The position numbers were made by a program, and so were the translations under genes. A stretch of DNA of 33,968 nucleotides from Candidatus Omnitrophota bacterium (GTDB lineage Bacteria; Omnitrophota; Gorgyraeia; Duberdicusellales; 4484-171), in NCBI GenBank assembly GCA_023134705.1, contig JAGLUN010000061.1:1-33968 (forward strand), written 5' to 3'. Under the pieces are notes generated by a model. The model made no database searches. It saw nothing but the letters and a program-made list of their open reading frames with translations, and was not told the origin of the DNA. Position 1 is the stretch's first letter. Each line of letters opens with the position of its first letter. Shown here piece by piece: positions 22,302 through 29,470 of this stretch.

Positions 22302-22909
22302 TTGTTTTTAAAATGAATAGATACGTTAAAATGGAGTTGAGAATAATGAAGTTCTTGAGGGAAAGGCGGAAAAGGAGCTGCTTTTTTTATGCTTTGAAAA
22401 GCAATAGTGATTAAATTCTGACTGGGGGTTGAATCATCCATTAAATCCAGATTATTCAAAGAGCCGTCATTAAGGATAACGAAAGAGAGGTAGACTGTTC
22501 CTCTTTTTTTGCTAGTGTAATAGCTATAAGCGTTTTTTCGGATTTTTTCCCGTATTAATTTATAGTAATTCATATAAGAGAAATTTTTTTTAACTCCCTT
22601 ATTTCTATTTATCTCATTGAGAATTATTTCTTTAGTTGGCGAATTTAACCTCGGCTTCTCCATAAAAAAATTCTTTTTCGCTTCAATAAAGCTTTTTTTC
22701 GCGATGTTTTTGATGTAAGGAGGCAGTTTATTTAAAATTGTCGTTGTCTCTTTTGGGGAACGGATTTTTTCCAAATCTTGAGGGAAAATTTTTATTTCCC
22801 GCGATTTTTGTTTTTCTATTTTGGGGCTGGAAGAATTAGGTAATCCTCCAAAAATAAAAAGATGGATAACAATAGACGCGCCTAATGATAAATTCCATAC
22901 TTTATTCAT
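22298..22909 (-). CDS. TonB-like energy transducer
   Basis: A 203-residue protein with one N-terminal membrane anchor (about 6-24, LSLGASIVIHLFIFGGL) and a TonB-type C-terminal domain (about 115-203: YYKLIREKIRKNAYSYYTSKKRGTVYLSFVILNDGSL ... IKKAAPFPPFPQEL). It should transmit energy from the inner membrane to a TonB-dependent receptor, most simply the BtuB-like protein encoded just upstream. The linker is lysine-rich, not the usual proline-rich spacer. ExbB and ExbD are absent from the window. Its promoter places the transcription start at or next to the ATG, so the mRNA is probably leaderless. Confidence 0.85.
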   Translation of the reverse strand: MNKVWNLSLGASIVIHLFIFGGLPNSSSPKIEKQKSREIKIFPQDLEKIRSPKETTTILNKLPPYIKNIAKKSFIEAKKNFFMEKPRLNSPTKEIILNEINRNKGVKKNFSYMNYYKLIREKIRKNAYSYYTSKKRGTVYLSFVILNDGSLNNLDLMDDSTPSQNLITIAFQSIKKAAPFPPFPQELHYSQLHFNVSIHFKNN

Positions 22910-22917
22910 ATAAACTT

Positions 22918-22946
22918 ATTATATAAGGACTACTTGAATTTGGCAA
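22918..22946 (-). promoter_or_regulatory. Promoter of the TonB-like gene, predicted leaderless
   Basis: On the minus strand, TTGCCA (22941-22946) and a perfect TATAAT (22918-22923) are 17 bp apart. Only 8 bp separate the -10 box from the ATG at 22909, so transcription should start within about two bases of the start codon. Confidence 0.75.
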
Positions 22947-23073
22947 GGTTATAAAAATGCATTAAAAAGTTCGATACGCGATACTAGTAAGAAAGTCGGA
23001 AGTCAATAGTCAATGGCTAATGGCCAATATCCGATAGTCAATGGGCGATAAGTTTTAGGGTTCATAAAAAACA
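22947..23073. repeat. Short word-repeat island between btuB and the TonB-like gene
   Basis: It contains ATACGCGATACTAGTAAGA (from 22974), part of a 24-bp word found inverted at 28299-28322. Degenerate AATAGTCAATGGCTAATGGC words follow, related in inverted orientation to the ATTGACCATAGACTATTGAC words at 1509 and 28431. A weak imperfect hairpin (TTTAGG/CCTAAA) overlaps the btuB stop codon. No gene is present. Confidence 0.65.
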
Positions 23074-24930
23074 TTAAAACCTAAATTTCGCCCCCAGATA
23101 CCATGAGAATTTCGGGGTTTGATAACCGTTTACAAGCTCATAGTTTTTATCAAAAAGATTTTCCAGCCTTAAAAAAGTATCAAACTTCTCATTTACTATG
23201 TATTTGAAAGCCAGATTCGCTAAGGTGTAGGACTTCAATTTAACGCTGGATGAATCCATTCTATTGCCTACGTAAGAAATATCGGTAGATATATCTAATT
23301 TTTTAAAGGCGGTTTTCAATTTACAGGTTACTTTGTTATCCGGCCTCCGGAGAAGTCTCGTTCCATCAGCCAGTTTCTTAGTATCCAGATGCGTGTGTGA
23401 AATTGCTAAAGTTATATCATCGCTAAATGAGTATTCAGCGAAACTTTCAATCCCGTAAATTCTTGATTTCCCGGCATTTCTGTACTCTCCAACCCAAAAA
23501 CCGGTTGAAACCCATTCTATGAAATTTTTGTTATGAGTATGAAAATAAGTTGAGCCAAGAACCAAAGGATTACCTATCTTTTGTTCAAACCCTACTTCAT
23601 AGCTCTCTGACTCTTCGGGATTTAAATTCTTGTTCCCAGAGCTGCCATCAAAAAGTTGATAGAGTGATGGAGCTTTAAAGCCCTCTCCGAACGAACCTTT
23701 TATTTTTGTATCTGTTCGTTCCACTAAGTAGCTTCCTGAAAAACCAAGGGTGTTGTGATGTTTAAACTGAGAATGGTCCTCTAAACGTAGAGACGCAGAA
23801 AAAAACAGATTATCAATGGGTGTGAAAATATTTTCGGTATAATATCCTTTGGTATTTGCTGTTACCTTTGGGGTATAAGTAGGGGCCCAAAAACCTTCAC
23901 CTCTCTCTCTTAAATAATCAAACCCAAAAATAATCTTGTCAAAATCACATACCTGATAATTCCCCTGCCATTTTGCCTGATAAGTTTTGCCATTATACCA
24001 GTTATCAGAAGATGAACTTTCCCATCCTTTACGGTGAGTACGTGTGTAGCCGAAAATCGCCTTGTAAGAAAAATAGTCTGACAATTGATGCTTTAAATTA
24101 ATCCCTCCTATGCCTTGATAGAAATAGGCATAGTTGTCATCATCATCCGTAGGTAGATAAGGAGGGGTCCAGCTAGTTGCGTCGTATTCGTACTTAGCGT
24201 ACGTATAATCCCCGAGTAATCCTACATCGATATTGTCTGTTAACGTATAATCAAGCCGAAGGGAAGAGCTAAAATTATGATACGGGTCTTTTTCATGATT
24301 GCCATCTTTATAATTGCCGGAATAAAAAGCGTTCACGTCGGTTCTGGATACAGACAAAGAATAATTTAGTTTATCTATCTCGCCTTGAGAAGAAAGCTTT
24401 TCGCGATAAGTTTGATAGCTTCCAAATTCTTGAGTATATGAAAGAGTCGGTTTACCTTGGCCTTTATGCGTTATAAGGCTAACGGTGCCGCCAATAGAAT
24501 CAGAACCATATAATGAACTATAAGGCCCTTTTAATACCTCTACCTTTTCTAAGTTATCTAAAGACATATAGTTGTACGCGTAAAAATAACCGGAAGTTGA
24601 TATAGGGTCATATAATTTTATTCCGTCAAGCAAAACTTGAGTATGTGAAGAATTCGCGCCTCTTATAAATACACTGGTATCACCCCCTAATCCCCCTGTA
24701 GTAGTATGGCTTAAACTGGGAATATCTTTTATCGCGTCGATTAGAGTAAAAATACCTTCTGAATTTTTTTCACTAACGTCAATTACATCTATTGAGGATG
24801 GATTCAATGAAGCGCTCACTTCTGTCCTGTAGGGAGTTACCACAATTTCCCCTAAGGGTATTGTGTTTTGAGAAAAAGATAATTCAGAAATAAAAACGAT
24901 TAATCCGAAAAGAACAGCTTTTTTAAACAT
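23074..24930 (-). CDS. btuB: TonB-dependent receptor, BtuB-like cobalamin transporter
   Basis: An outer-membrane gated beta-barrel of 618 residues. It has a signal peptide (residues 1-20, VLFGLIVFISELSFSQ), a TonB-box region (GEIVVTPYR), a plug domain (about 40-150: VFIRGANSSHTQVLLDGIKLYDPIS, VEVLKGPYSSLYGSDSIGGTVSLIT) and a barrel ending in the terminal aromatic signal (SWYLGAKFRF). A cobalamin riboswitch and terminator lie upstream on the same strand, which supports vitamin B12 or corrinoid as the substrate. A strong GGAGGT site precedes the ATG. The TonB-like gene follows 164 bp downstream. Confidence 0.93.
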   Translation of the reverse strand: MFKKAVLFGLIVFISELSFSQNTIPLGEIVVTPYRTEVSASLNPSSIDVIDVSEKNSEGIFTLIDAIKDIPSLSHTTTGGLGGDTSVFIRGANSSHTQVLLDGIKLYDPISTSGYFYAYNYMSLDNLEKVEVLKGPYSSLYGSDSIGGTVSLITHKGQGKPTLSYTQEFGSYQTYREKLSSQGEIDKLNYSLSVSRTDVNAFYSGNYKDGNHEKDPYHNFSSSLRLDYTLTDNIDVGLLGDYTYAKYEYDATSWTPPYLPTDDDDNYAYFYQGIGGINLKHQLSDYFSYKAIFGYTRTHRKGWESSSSDNWYNGKTYQAKWQGNYQVCDFDKIIFGFDYLRERGEGFWAPTYTPKVTANTKGYYTENIFTPIDNLFFSASLRLEDHSQFKHHNTLGFSGSYLVERTDTKIKGSFGEGFKAPSLYQLFDGSSGNKNLNPEESESYEVGFEQKIGNPLVLGSTYFHTHNKNFIEWVSTGFWVGEYRNAGKSRIYGIESFAEYSFSDDITLAISHTHLDTKKLADGTRLLRRPDNKVTCKLKTAFKKLDISTDISYVGNRMDSSSVKLKSYTLANLAFKYIVNEKFDTFLRLENLFDKNYELVNGYQTPKFSWYLGAKFRF

Positions 24931-25337
24931 TTTTTACCTCCTTTAATTCTGTCAAAAGTTTAAACTTAATATTTCTATGCCCTTTTTATATACAAAGAGG
25001 TTTGTTTAAAACATCTCCCTCCCCTCTTATCCTGTTAATCCTGTCTAAATCTTTTCTTATTATTTTCGGATAACATTTGAAAATCAGATGCATGGCCGTA
25101 TTGTTTGGTTTTTTATTTTACCACGAAGTTCACGAAGGCTCTCTGCTTTGCCGCCGGCTATACGAAGATTTCAATAAAATAAATATTTTTATATCCTTCT
25201 TTTTTTCTTCGTGCCTTGTGGTAAAAAAATCCTTTTATTCTCTCTCTGTCCCCATTTTTTATCCAGTTAATCCTGTCTAAATTTTCCCAAGTGAATTCTA
25301 ATCCGGTCGAAAAATTTTTCGAAAAGATAGGCTAAAA
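24931..25337. repeat. btuB leader between terminator and ATG, carrying repeat elements
   Basis: About 400 nt between the riboswitch terminator and btuB contain no gene. There are two inverted-orientation GACAGGATTAAC words (25029-25045 and 25261-25277) flanking the second 109-bp ACCACGAAG element (25117-25225). If transcription passes the terminator, these repeats form part of the btuB mRNA leader. Confidence 0.7.
25117..25225. repeat. ACCACGAAG inverted-repeat element, copy 2
   Basis: The termini are TTTACCACGAAGTTCACGAAG and CTTCGTGCCTTGTGGTAAA, with the same AT-rich core (AATAAAATAAATATTTTTAT) and the same 109-bp length as the copy at 21084-21192. It lies inside the untranslated leader of btuB. 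Confidence 0.75.
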
Positions 25338-25376
25338 ATAAAAAAACCCTTGGCAACAATATTGCCAAGGGTTGCA
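25338..25376 (-). terminator. Intrinsic terminator of the cobalamin riboswitch
   Basis: A perfect 12-bp stem, AACCCTTGGCAA (25345-25356) and TTGCCAAGGGTT (25362-25373), with a 5-nt loop is followed on the minus strand by TTTTTTTATTTTT. It sits between the riboswitch and btuB and is the only textbook intrinsic terminator seen in the window. Control by transcription attenuation is inferred. Confidence 0.9.
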
Positions 25377-25449
25377 CCCTGATTTAACTTCACCCTAAAA
25401 AAAGAAAATTTAGACTTTGTTCCACGCAAAATCTAAAATCCTAAATTAC

Positions 25450-25730
25450 CTTCTGGCAGGTCTTCTGACTTCCCTTCCCTTTTAACGCGCCTTCCCATTC
25501 TTAGTTATCGAACAGTGGCATGGAAACCTCAACGCGGTAAATGTTAAAAGAGTTCCTTCCCCGTTTTTATCCTTTAAGAAAGTATAAACCTTTTCTAAAG
25601 GACTGGAAATCGCGCGAAAATTATCGCTAAAGGCGATTTCCTTGTCAGGGAAAAGCAAAGGGTTACAGCACCGGGAGTGTTTCCGATTTTCACGGAATTC
25701 CCTATTGAGCCTTTTCCGGCACCAGAAATT
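25450..25730 (-). ncRNA. Cobalamin (AdoCbl-type) riboswitch
   Basis: On the minus strand, conserved elements occur in the canonical order: GGTGCCGGAAAAGGCTCAAT, then AGGGAATTCCGTGAAAATCGG, CTGTAACCC, GCCACTG, TGGGAAGG, and finally the B12 box AGTCAGAAGACCTGCC (25455-25470). A variable arm in the middle has a perfect 9-bp helix GGAAATCGC/GCGATTTCC. The 5' end lies about 35 bp after the DUF6580 stop codon. It should repress btuB when cobalamin is abundant. The antisense 62-aa ORF 25677-25865 is not real. Confidence 0.92.
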
Positions 25731-25763
25731 TTTTTAACCCAAAATTTAAAGAACAAGGTTAGC

Positions 25764-26267
25764 TTAGTATTCCAAGGCTTGTTTTACGACTACTTTAGTC
25801 TTTCGCAGGAAAAACTCATAAGCTCCAAAAAGTACACTTACATATATCAGATTGGCCAAAAGTGATGTTCTGAAAAAAGGAATAGCCAGTATATAACAGG
25901 TAATCAGCCCTTCCATGGTACGCGGATACCAGCCCATAATCCACACGCCAAAATTGGTAACTACAAAGAAAAGGATGGAAGAAAGAAAAGTAGAACCTAT
26001 AACTAAAACGGGCGTTTTTATCCTTTTCACAAGATATCCTAAGAAATATATAAAAATAATGCTGGACCAGGTGAAAATAATGGTATTATGTAAACCGATT
26101 ATAAGGTCTGAAATAATATAAATTGCTAAGGGGATGAGAAAAGAATATCTCCCTTTTAGATAAACTCCGGAAAATAAAGCCACAGCTATCAAAGGAGAAA
26201 AATTAGGGACATGAGGAATAAGCCGTGAAAATATACTGACAATTATTAGCAATATCGCTATCCACAT
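25764..26267 (-). CDS. DUF6580 family membrane protein (ECF S-component-like)
   Basis: A 167-residue integral membrane protein with about five hydrophobic segments. The N-terminal stretch ILLIIVSIFSRLIPHVPNFSPLIAVALFSG and later TNFGVWIMGWYPRTMEGLITCYILAIPFFRTSLLANLIY match DUF6580, a family resembling substrate-binding subunits of ECF transporters. Its place directly before a cobalamin riboswitch and btuB suggests corrinoid uptake across the inner membrane, which is an inference. No ECF ATPase or T-component gene is in the window. A near-perfect promoter predicts a leaderless mRNA beginning next to the ATG at 26267. Confidence 0.78.
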   Translation of the reverse strand: MWIAILLIIVSIFSRLIPHVPNFSPLIAVALFSGVYLKGRYSFLIPLAIYIISDLIIGLHNTIIFTWSSIIFIYFLGYLVKRIKTPVLVIGSTFLSSILFFVVTNFGVWIMGWYPRTMEGLITCYILAIPFFRTSLLANLIYVSVLFGAYEFFLRKTKVVVKQALEY

Positions 26268-26276
26268 AGTGACACC

Positions 26277-26305
26277 ATATTATCAGATTGTTTTTTTTGT
26301 GTCAA
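26277..26305 (-). promoter_or_regulatory. Promoter of the DUF6580 gene, predicted leaderless
   Basis: On the minus strand, a perfect TTGACA (26300-26305) and TAATAT (26277-26282) are 17 bp apart. Nine bases separate the -10 box from the ATG at 26267, so the leader would be about 1-3 nt, with no room for a Shine-Dalgarno sequence. Confidence 0.8.
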
Positions 26306-26491
26306 GTGTATTGTGTTAGACACGAATCATCACGAATTCCACACGAATTGGCACATATAAGTAGTTTGTTGTTAGTAGTTTGTAGTTTGTTTAAAAAAAA
26401 TGTGTTATCAGGCCGATCACTAATATATCCCTTTCCCCAAACCAACTACTAACTACAGCATTTTTCAGCCCATAGCTCAAAAAGATGAAAG
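26306..26491. repeat. Intergenic mosaic repeat island upstream of rpoN
   Basis: It holds ACACGAATCATCACGAATTC words, a 33-bp AGTAGTTTGTTGTTAGTAG word (26360-26392), TGTGTTATCAGGCCGATCAC (a diverged version of the block at 10790), an opposite-orientation CAAACCAACTACTAACTAC segment, and the CAGCCCATAGCTC word. No gene. It separates the divergently transcribed DUF6580 gene and rpoN. Confidence 0.65.
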
Positions 26492-26520
26492 TTGTTAAAT
26501 TAAGAAACTTAAGATATACT
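26492..26520 (+). promoter_or_regulatory. Promoter of rpoN, predicted leaderless
   Basis: TTGTTA (26492-26497) and TATACT (26515-26520) are 17 bp apart. Ten bases separate the -10 box from the ATG at 26531, predicting a leader of about 2-4 nt. No Shine-Dalgarno sequence is present. Confidence 0.65.
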
Positions 26521-26530
26521 ATCAGTATCT

Positions 26531-27928
26531 ATGAAGTTTAAACAAACACAAAAATTAGTCCAAATTTTAGCTTTGACTCCTCAGATGAGACAATCGCTTC
26601 GTATCCTCCAGCTTCCTTTGATAGAATTAAAAGCTTATTTAGAGACGCAGGCGCAGGAGAATCCTGTTTTGGAATATGATGATGTTTCTTCTGAGTATTC
26701 ATTAAGCGAACGATTAGAGAAAATTATTGAATTTCAACATACGCCTCAGGATTCTATATCAAATTTTCGTCTGGAGGAATTAAAGAAAAAGCGTGATTAT
26801 AAAGAAAGCCTTATCAGCCAGTCCCCTACTCTTCAGGATCATCTCCTCCGGCAATTAAGGATGCTTCCTTTGACTAAACGAAAATATAAAATCGGGGAAA
26901 GCATCATTACAAGTTTGGATGATAATGGTTACTTGAATGTTTCTACGAAAGAAATAGCCGATAGTTTTAATAAAGGCAGCAAGGATGAAAACAAAATAAA
27001 CAAGAAGGAGACTGAAGAAGTATTACTTCTAATCCAGGATTTTAACCCAATCGGTGTAGGAGCAAGAAATCTTAAGGAGTGCCTTCTTCTCCAGTTGAAA
27101 TATAGAGGCAAAGAGAAATCTTTGGAATATAAGATCGTGAAACATTATCTTGTGGAGTTAGTCAAGAAAAAGATTAAAGTTATCGCGAGAGATTTAAATG
27201 TTACTTTAAGCGAAGTACATAAAGCTATAAAAAAAATTTCTTCTTTAGAGCCGAAGCCGGGAAGCTCCTTTGTCCCGGTAAGAGATGGGGGGATTATCTC
27301 TCCCGTCGTTGATGTCATTGTAGAAAAAAACGGGAACAAATATGAAATTATCATAAATAAAAACGGGCTTCCCAAGTTGAAAATCAGCCGTTATTATTTG
27401 AACCTTATAAAATCCAAAAATATTTCCCTTCAAACAAAAAAATATATCCAGGACAAAATAACCGCTGCTTTAGGGCTTTTCAAATCTGTATCTCAAAGGG
27501 AAGAAACCGTTTTAAGAATTACAAACTATTTACTAAAAGTTCAAAAGGACTTTTTTCAATATGGCGACAGGTCTTTACTTAAACCTCTTACTCTTAAAGA
27601 TGTGGCTAAGGTAGTAAAAAGGAATGAATCTACGGTGAGCAGAGTAGCAAGTAAGAAATATATCCAGACTCCTCAAGGGATATTCAAGTTCGATTACTTT
27701 TTTAGCAAGTCCTTAAAAAACGAAGAAGGAGAGAATCTATCTTTAGAATTCATAAAGTCCGAGATATTAAACCTTATAGACGAAGAGAATCCGGATAAAC
27801 CCTTAAAAGATAGTGAGATTGCCGAGCTTTTGAATAAAGAAAAGATAAAAATTGCCCGGAGAACAGTAGCTAAATACAGGGAAGAATTAAAAATCCCTTC
27901 TTACCATAAAAGGAAAAAGAAGAAATAA
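26531..27928 (+). CDS. rpoN: RNA polymerase sigma-54 factor
   Basis: The only plus-strand protein gene. The 465-residue product has the glutamine-rich region I (KFKQTQKLVQILALTPQMRQSLRILQLPLIELKAYL), a core-binding middle domain (LQDHLLRQLRMLPL, IGESIITSLDDNGYL), the HTH region (LKDVAKVVKRNESTVSRVASKKYIQTPQGIFKFDYFF) and the C-terminal RpoN box ARRTVAKYREEL. It directs transcription from -24/-12 promoters with AAA+ activators, one of which is encoded at 29471-30853. It is monocistronic. The usual downstream neighbours (hpf, PTS genes) are absent. Confidence 0.97.
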   Translation: MKFKQTQKLVQILALTPQMRQSLRILQLPLIELKAYLETQAQENPVLEYDDVSSEYSLSERLEKIIEFQHTPQDSISNFRLEELKKKRDYKESLISQSPTLQDHLLRQLRMLPLTKRKYKIGESIITSLDDNGYLNVSTKEIADSFNKGSKDENKINKKETEEVLLLIQDFNPIGVGARNLKECLLLQLKYRGKEKSLEYKIVKHYLVELVKKKIKVIARDLNVTLSEVHKAIKKISSLEPKPGSSFVPVRDGGIISPVVDVIVEKNGNKYEIIINKNGLPKLKISRYYLNLIKSKNISLQTKKYIQDKITAALGLFKSVSQREETVLRITNYLLKVQKDFFQYGDRSLLKPLTLKDVAKVVKRNESTVSRVASKKYIQTPQGIFKFDYFFSKSLKNEEGENLSLEFIKSEILNLIDEENPDKPLKDSEIAELLNKEKIKIARRTVAKYREELKIPSYHKRKKKK

Positions 27929-28448
27929 GTCCTCCAGCAATGTTCTCTACGAGTAGTTTGTAGTTGGTAGTTTGTAGTTTGTTTAAAAAAATATGTTATC
28001 CGACCGCTGAATCGTCACGAAATTTTGTATACACGAATAAGAATAAAGGTTAAAGGATTCCGCCAGAGGCGGATCCGCTTGCCCGCCTCTGATTGCTGTG
28101 TACAGAAGCTTCGCTTCTGCCCTTCGGCGGAAAAGGAAAAAGTGTATTCATACTCCCACTTTAAAATGCTAATTTAACATTTATAATTTTACACTTGCAT
28201 CTTCTTGTATCATTTTGCATTTGCATCTTCTTGCTCTATGCTCTTTGTACTATGCCTTCTCGCCCTATGCCATTTCAGCCCAAAGACCATTGACTATAGA
28301 CTTTCTTACTAGTATCGCGTATTGCGTATCGTGCATAAGGTTACTCAAAGCAACCTTCTCTAACTTTAAGTAACCTTCCCTAACCTCAAGTAACCTTCTC
28401 TACGTAACCTTCCCCATGTAACCTTATCAGCCATTGACCATAGACTAA
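27929..28448. repeat. Large intergenic mosaic repeat island
   Basis: About 520 bp without a gene. It opens with an AGTAGTTTG-type word (27952-27984), then a block homologous to 10782-10910 interrupted by an 87-bp palindromic insertion (28050-28136). TGCATCTTCTTG and CTATGC words follow, then a 24-bp word inverted relative to 22974-22997. Next come five or six degenerate AAGTAACCTTC units (28336-28425) and a CATTGACCATAGACTA word abutting the stop codon of the PocR gene. Confidence 0.75.
28050..28136. repeat. 87-bp palindromic insertion within a repeat island
   Basis: Compared with the related island at 10840-10850, which reads TAAAGGAAAAAGTG without interruption, this copy carries 87 extra bases. 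The insert holds CCGCCAGAGGCGG, GATCCGC, CAGAAGCTTCGCTTCTG and CCTTCGGCGG hairpins. AAAGG lies at both junctions (28045-28049 and 28132-28136), consistent with a 5-bp target duplication. Confidence 0.75.
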
Positions 28449-29435
28449 TTATTCCGTTGTGACTAATTGAATTAGCATATCTATGATTTTTGCGTTTTCC
28501 AAAGTAAACTTACCCGGATCGGCATTAGACGTGCTTACGTTTAAAATCCCCAATAATTTATCCCTGGTTTTTATCGGTATTAACATAGAATAGGTCAGAT
28601 GGGGATTATTTAAGCGGGATTGTATCATTTCATCGTTACTCGTTTTGTCTATAAATAGCGGCTTCTTTTCCCGGGCAACGATCCCGGCTAATCCTTCTCC
28701 TATTTTTAAGTGTGTCTGCTCTATAATTTTTTCTTGTAAACTCTTAGCCGTTTTTATGTAAAGCTCGTTATTCTTTTCATTCAGTAACATGATTGAACCG
28801 CGTTCCGCTCCGCTAAAGGTATAAGAAAGATTCAAAAGAGTTGCCATTAATTCGTCCATATAAAAATGACGCGCGTTTTCCCGGCTATAGGAAAGAGTTG
28901 ACATTGTATTCTTTAGCCGCATGTTTTGGCTAAGTAATTCGCAGGCATATTGGCCGATATCATAAAGAAATTCAATAACCGACCTTATCCCGTAGAAGGA
29001 AAAGGTTTTAATTTCCCTAATCATATCCAGAAATTCTTCCGGGTTCATGCCTAAGTTTTTGGCTATCTCTGTATAGACCTCAATTTTCCGGTACTTTCCT
29101 AAAACAACAGGGCCCGCTATAAGATATGCCGCGGTTTCTTCCTTTATTTTCAAAGGGATAAAAAAATTATAGAGGCCGGCGAGACAGACATGGCCTTCTT
29201 TCCAGTCTTTTTCCGGTTTGTTGCAAGGAAATTCCAAACAAGCTTTACATTCAGGCGGTTCGCCGGATGTAATTTCCATTAACTTTTCACATAATCTGGG
29301 ATGAACAGCCGTTGAAGTGAGTAGAGTGTTTTCTTTGTCTATAGTACGCAAATTGAGTTTTAAAACTTCAGCGAGATGAGTTTGAATATCCTGCCACTTT
29401 TGAAGGTCTACTATATCTCTGAAATTAACAGACAT
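28449..29435 (-). CDS. PocR-domain and GAF-domain sensor protein
   Basis: A soluble two-domain sensor. Residues about 5-160 match the PocR ligand-binding domain, with a cysteine pattern (PECKACLEFPCNKPEK, HVCLAGLYNFFIPLKI) that may bind metal or redox ligands. A GAF domain follows (about 205-325: AERGSIMLLNEKNNELYIKTAKSL, LKIGEGLAGIVAREKKPLFI, SMLIPIKTRDKLLGILNVS). There is no output domain, so it probably acts through the adjacent kinase and regulator. The track starts at a TTG (29447); the ATG at 29435 (MSVNFRDIVD) is my choice, without a clear Shine-Dalgarno site. Confidence 0.85.
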   Translation of the reverse strand: MSVNFRDIVDLQKWQDIQTHLAEVLKLNLRTIDKENTLLTSTAVHPRLCEKLMEITSGEPPECKACLEFPCNKPEKDWKEGHVCLAGLYNFFIPLKIKEETAAYLIAGPVVLGKYRKIEVYTEIAKNLGMNPEEFLDMIREIKTFSFYGIRSVIEFLYDIGQYACELLSQNMRLKNTMSTLSYSRENARHFYMDELMATLLNLSYTFSGAERGSIMLLNEKNNELYIKTAKSLQEKIIEQTHLKIGEGLAGIVAREKKPLFIDKTSNDEMIQSRLNNPHLTYSMLIPIKTRDKLLGILNVSTSNADPGKFTLENAKIIDMLIQLVTTE

Positions 29436-29470
29436 CGTTAAATTCAATTTGCGTGTGAGTCCAGGGCGGA

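Noticed and set aside
25677-25865. 62-aa plus-strand ORF
   Set aside because: It is antisense to the cobalamin riboswitch and the end of the DUF6580 gene.
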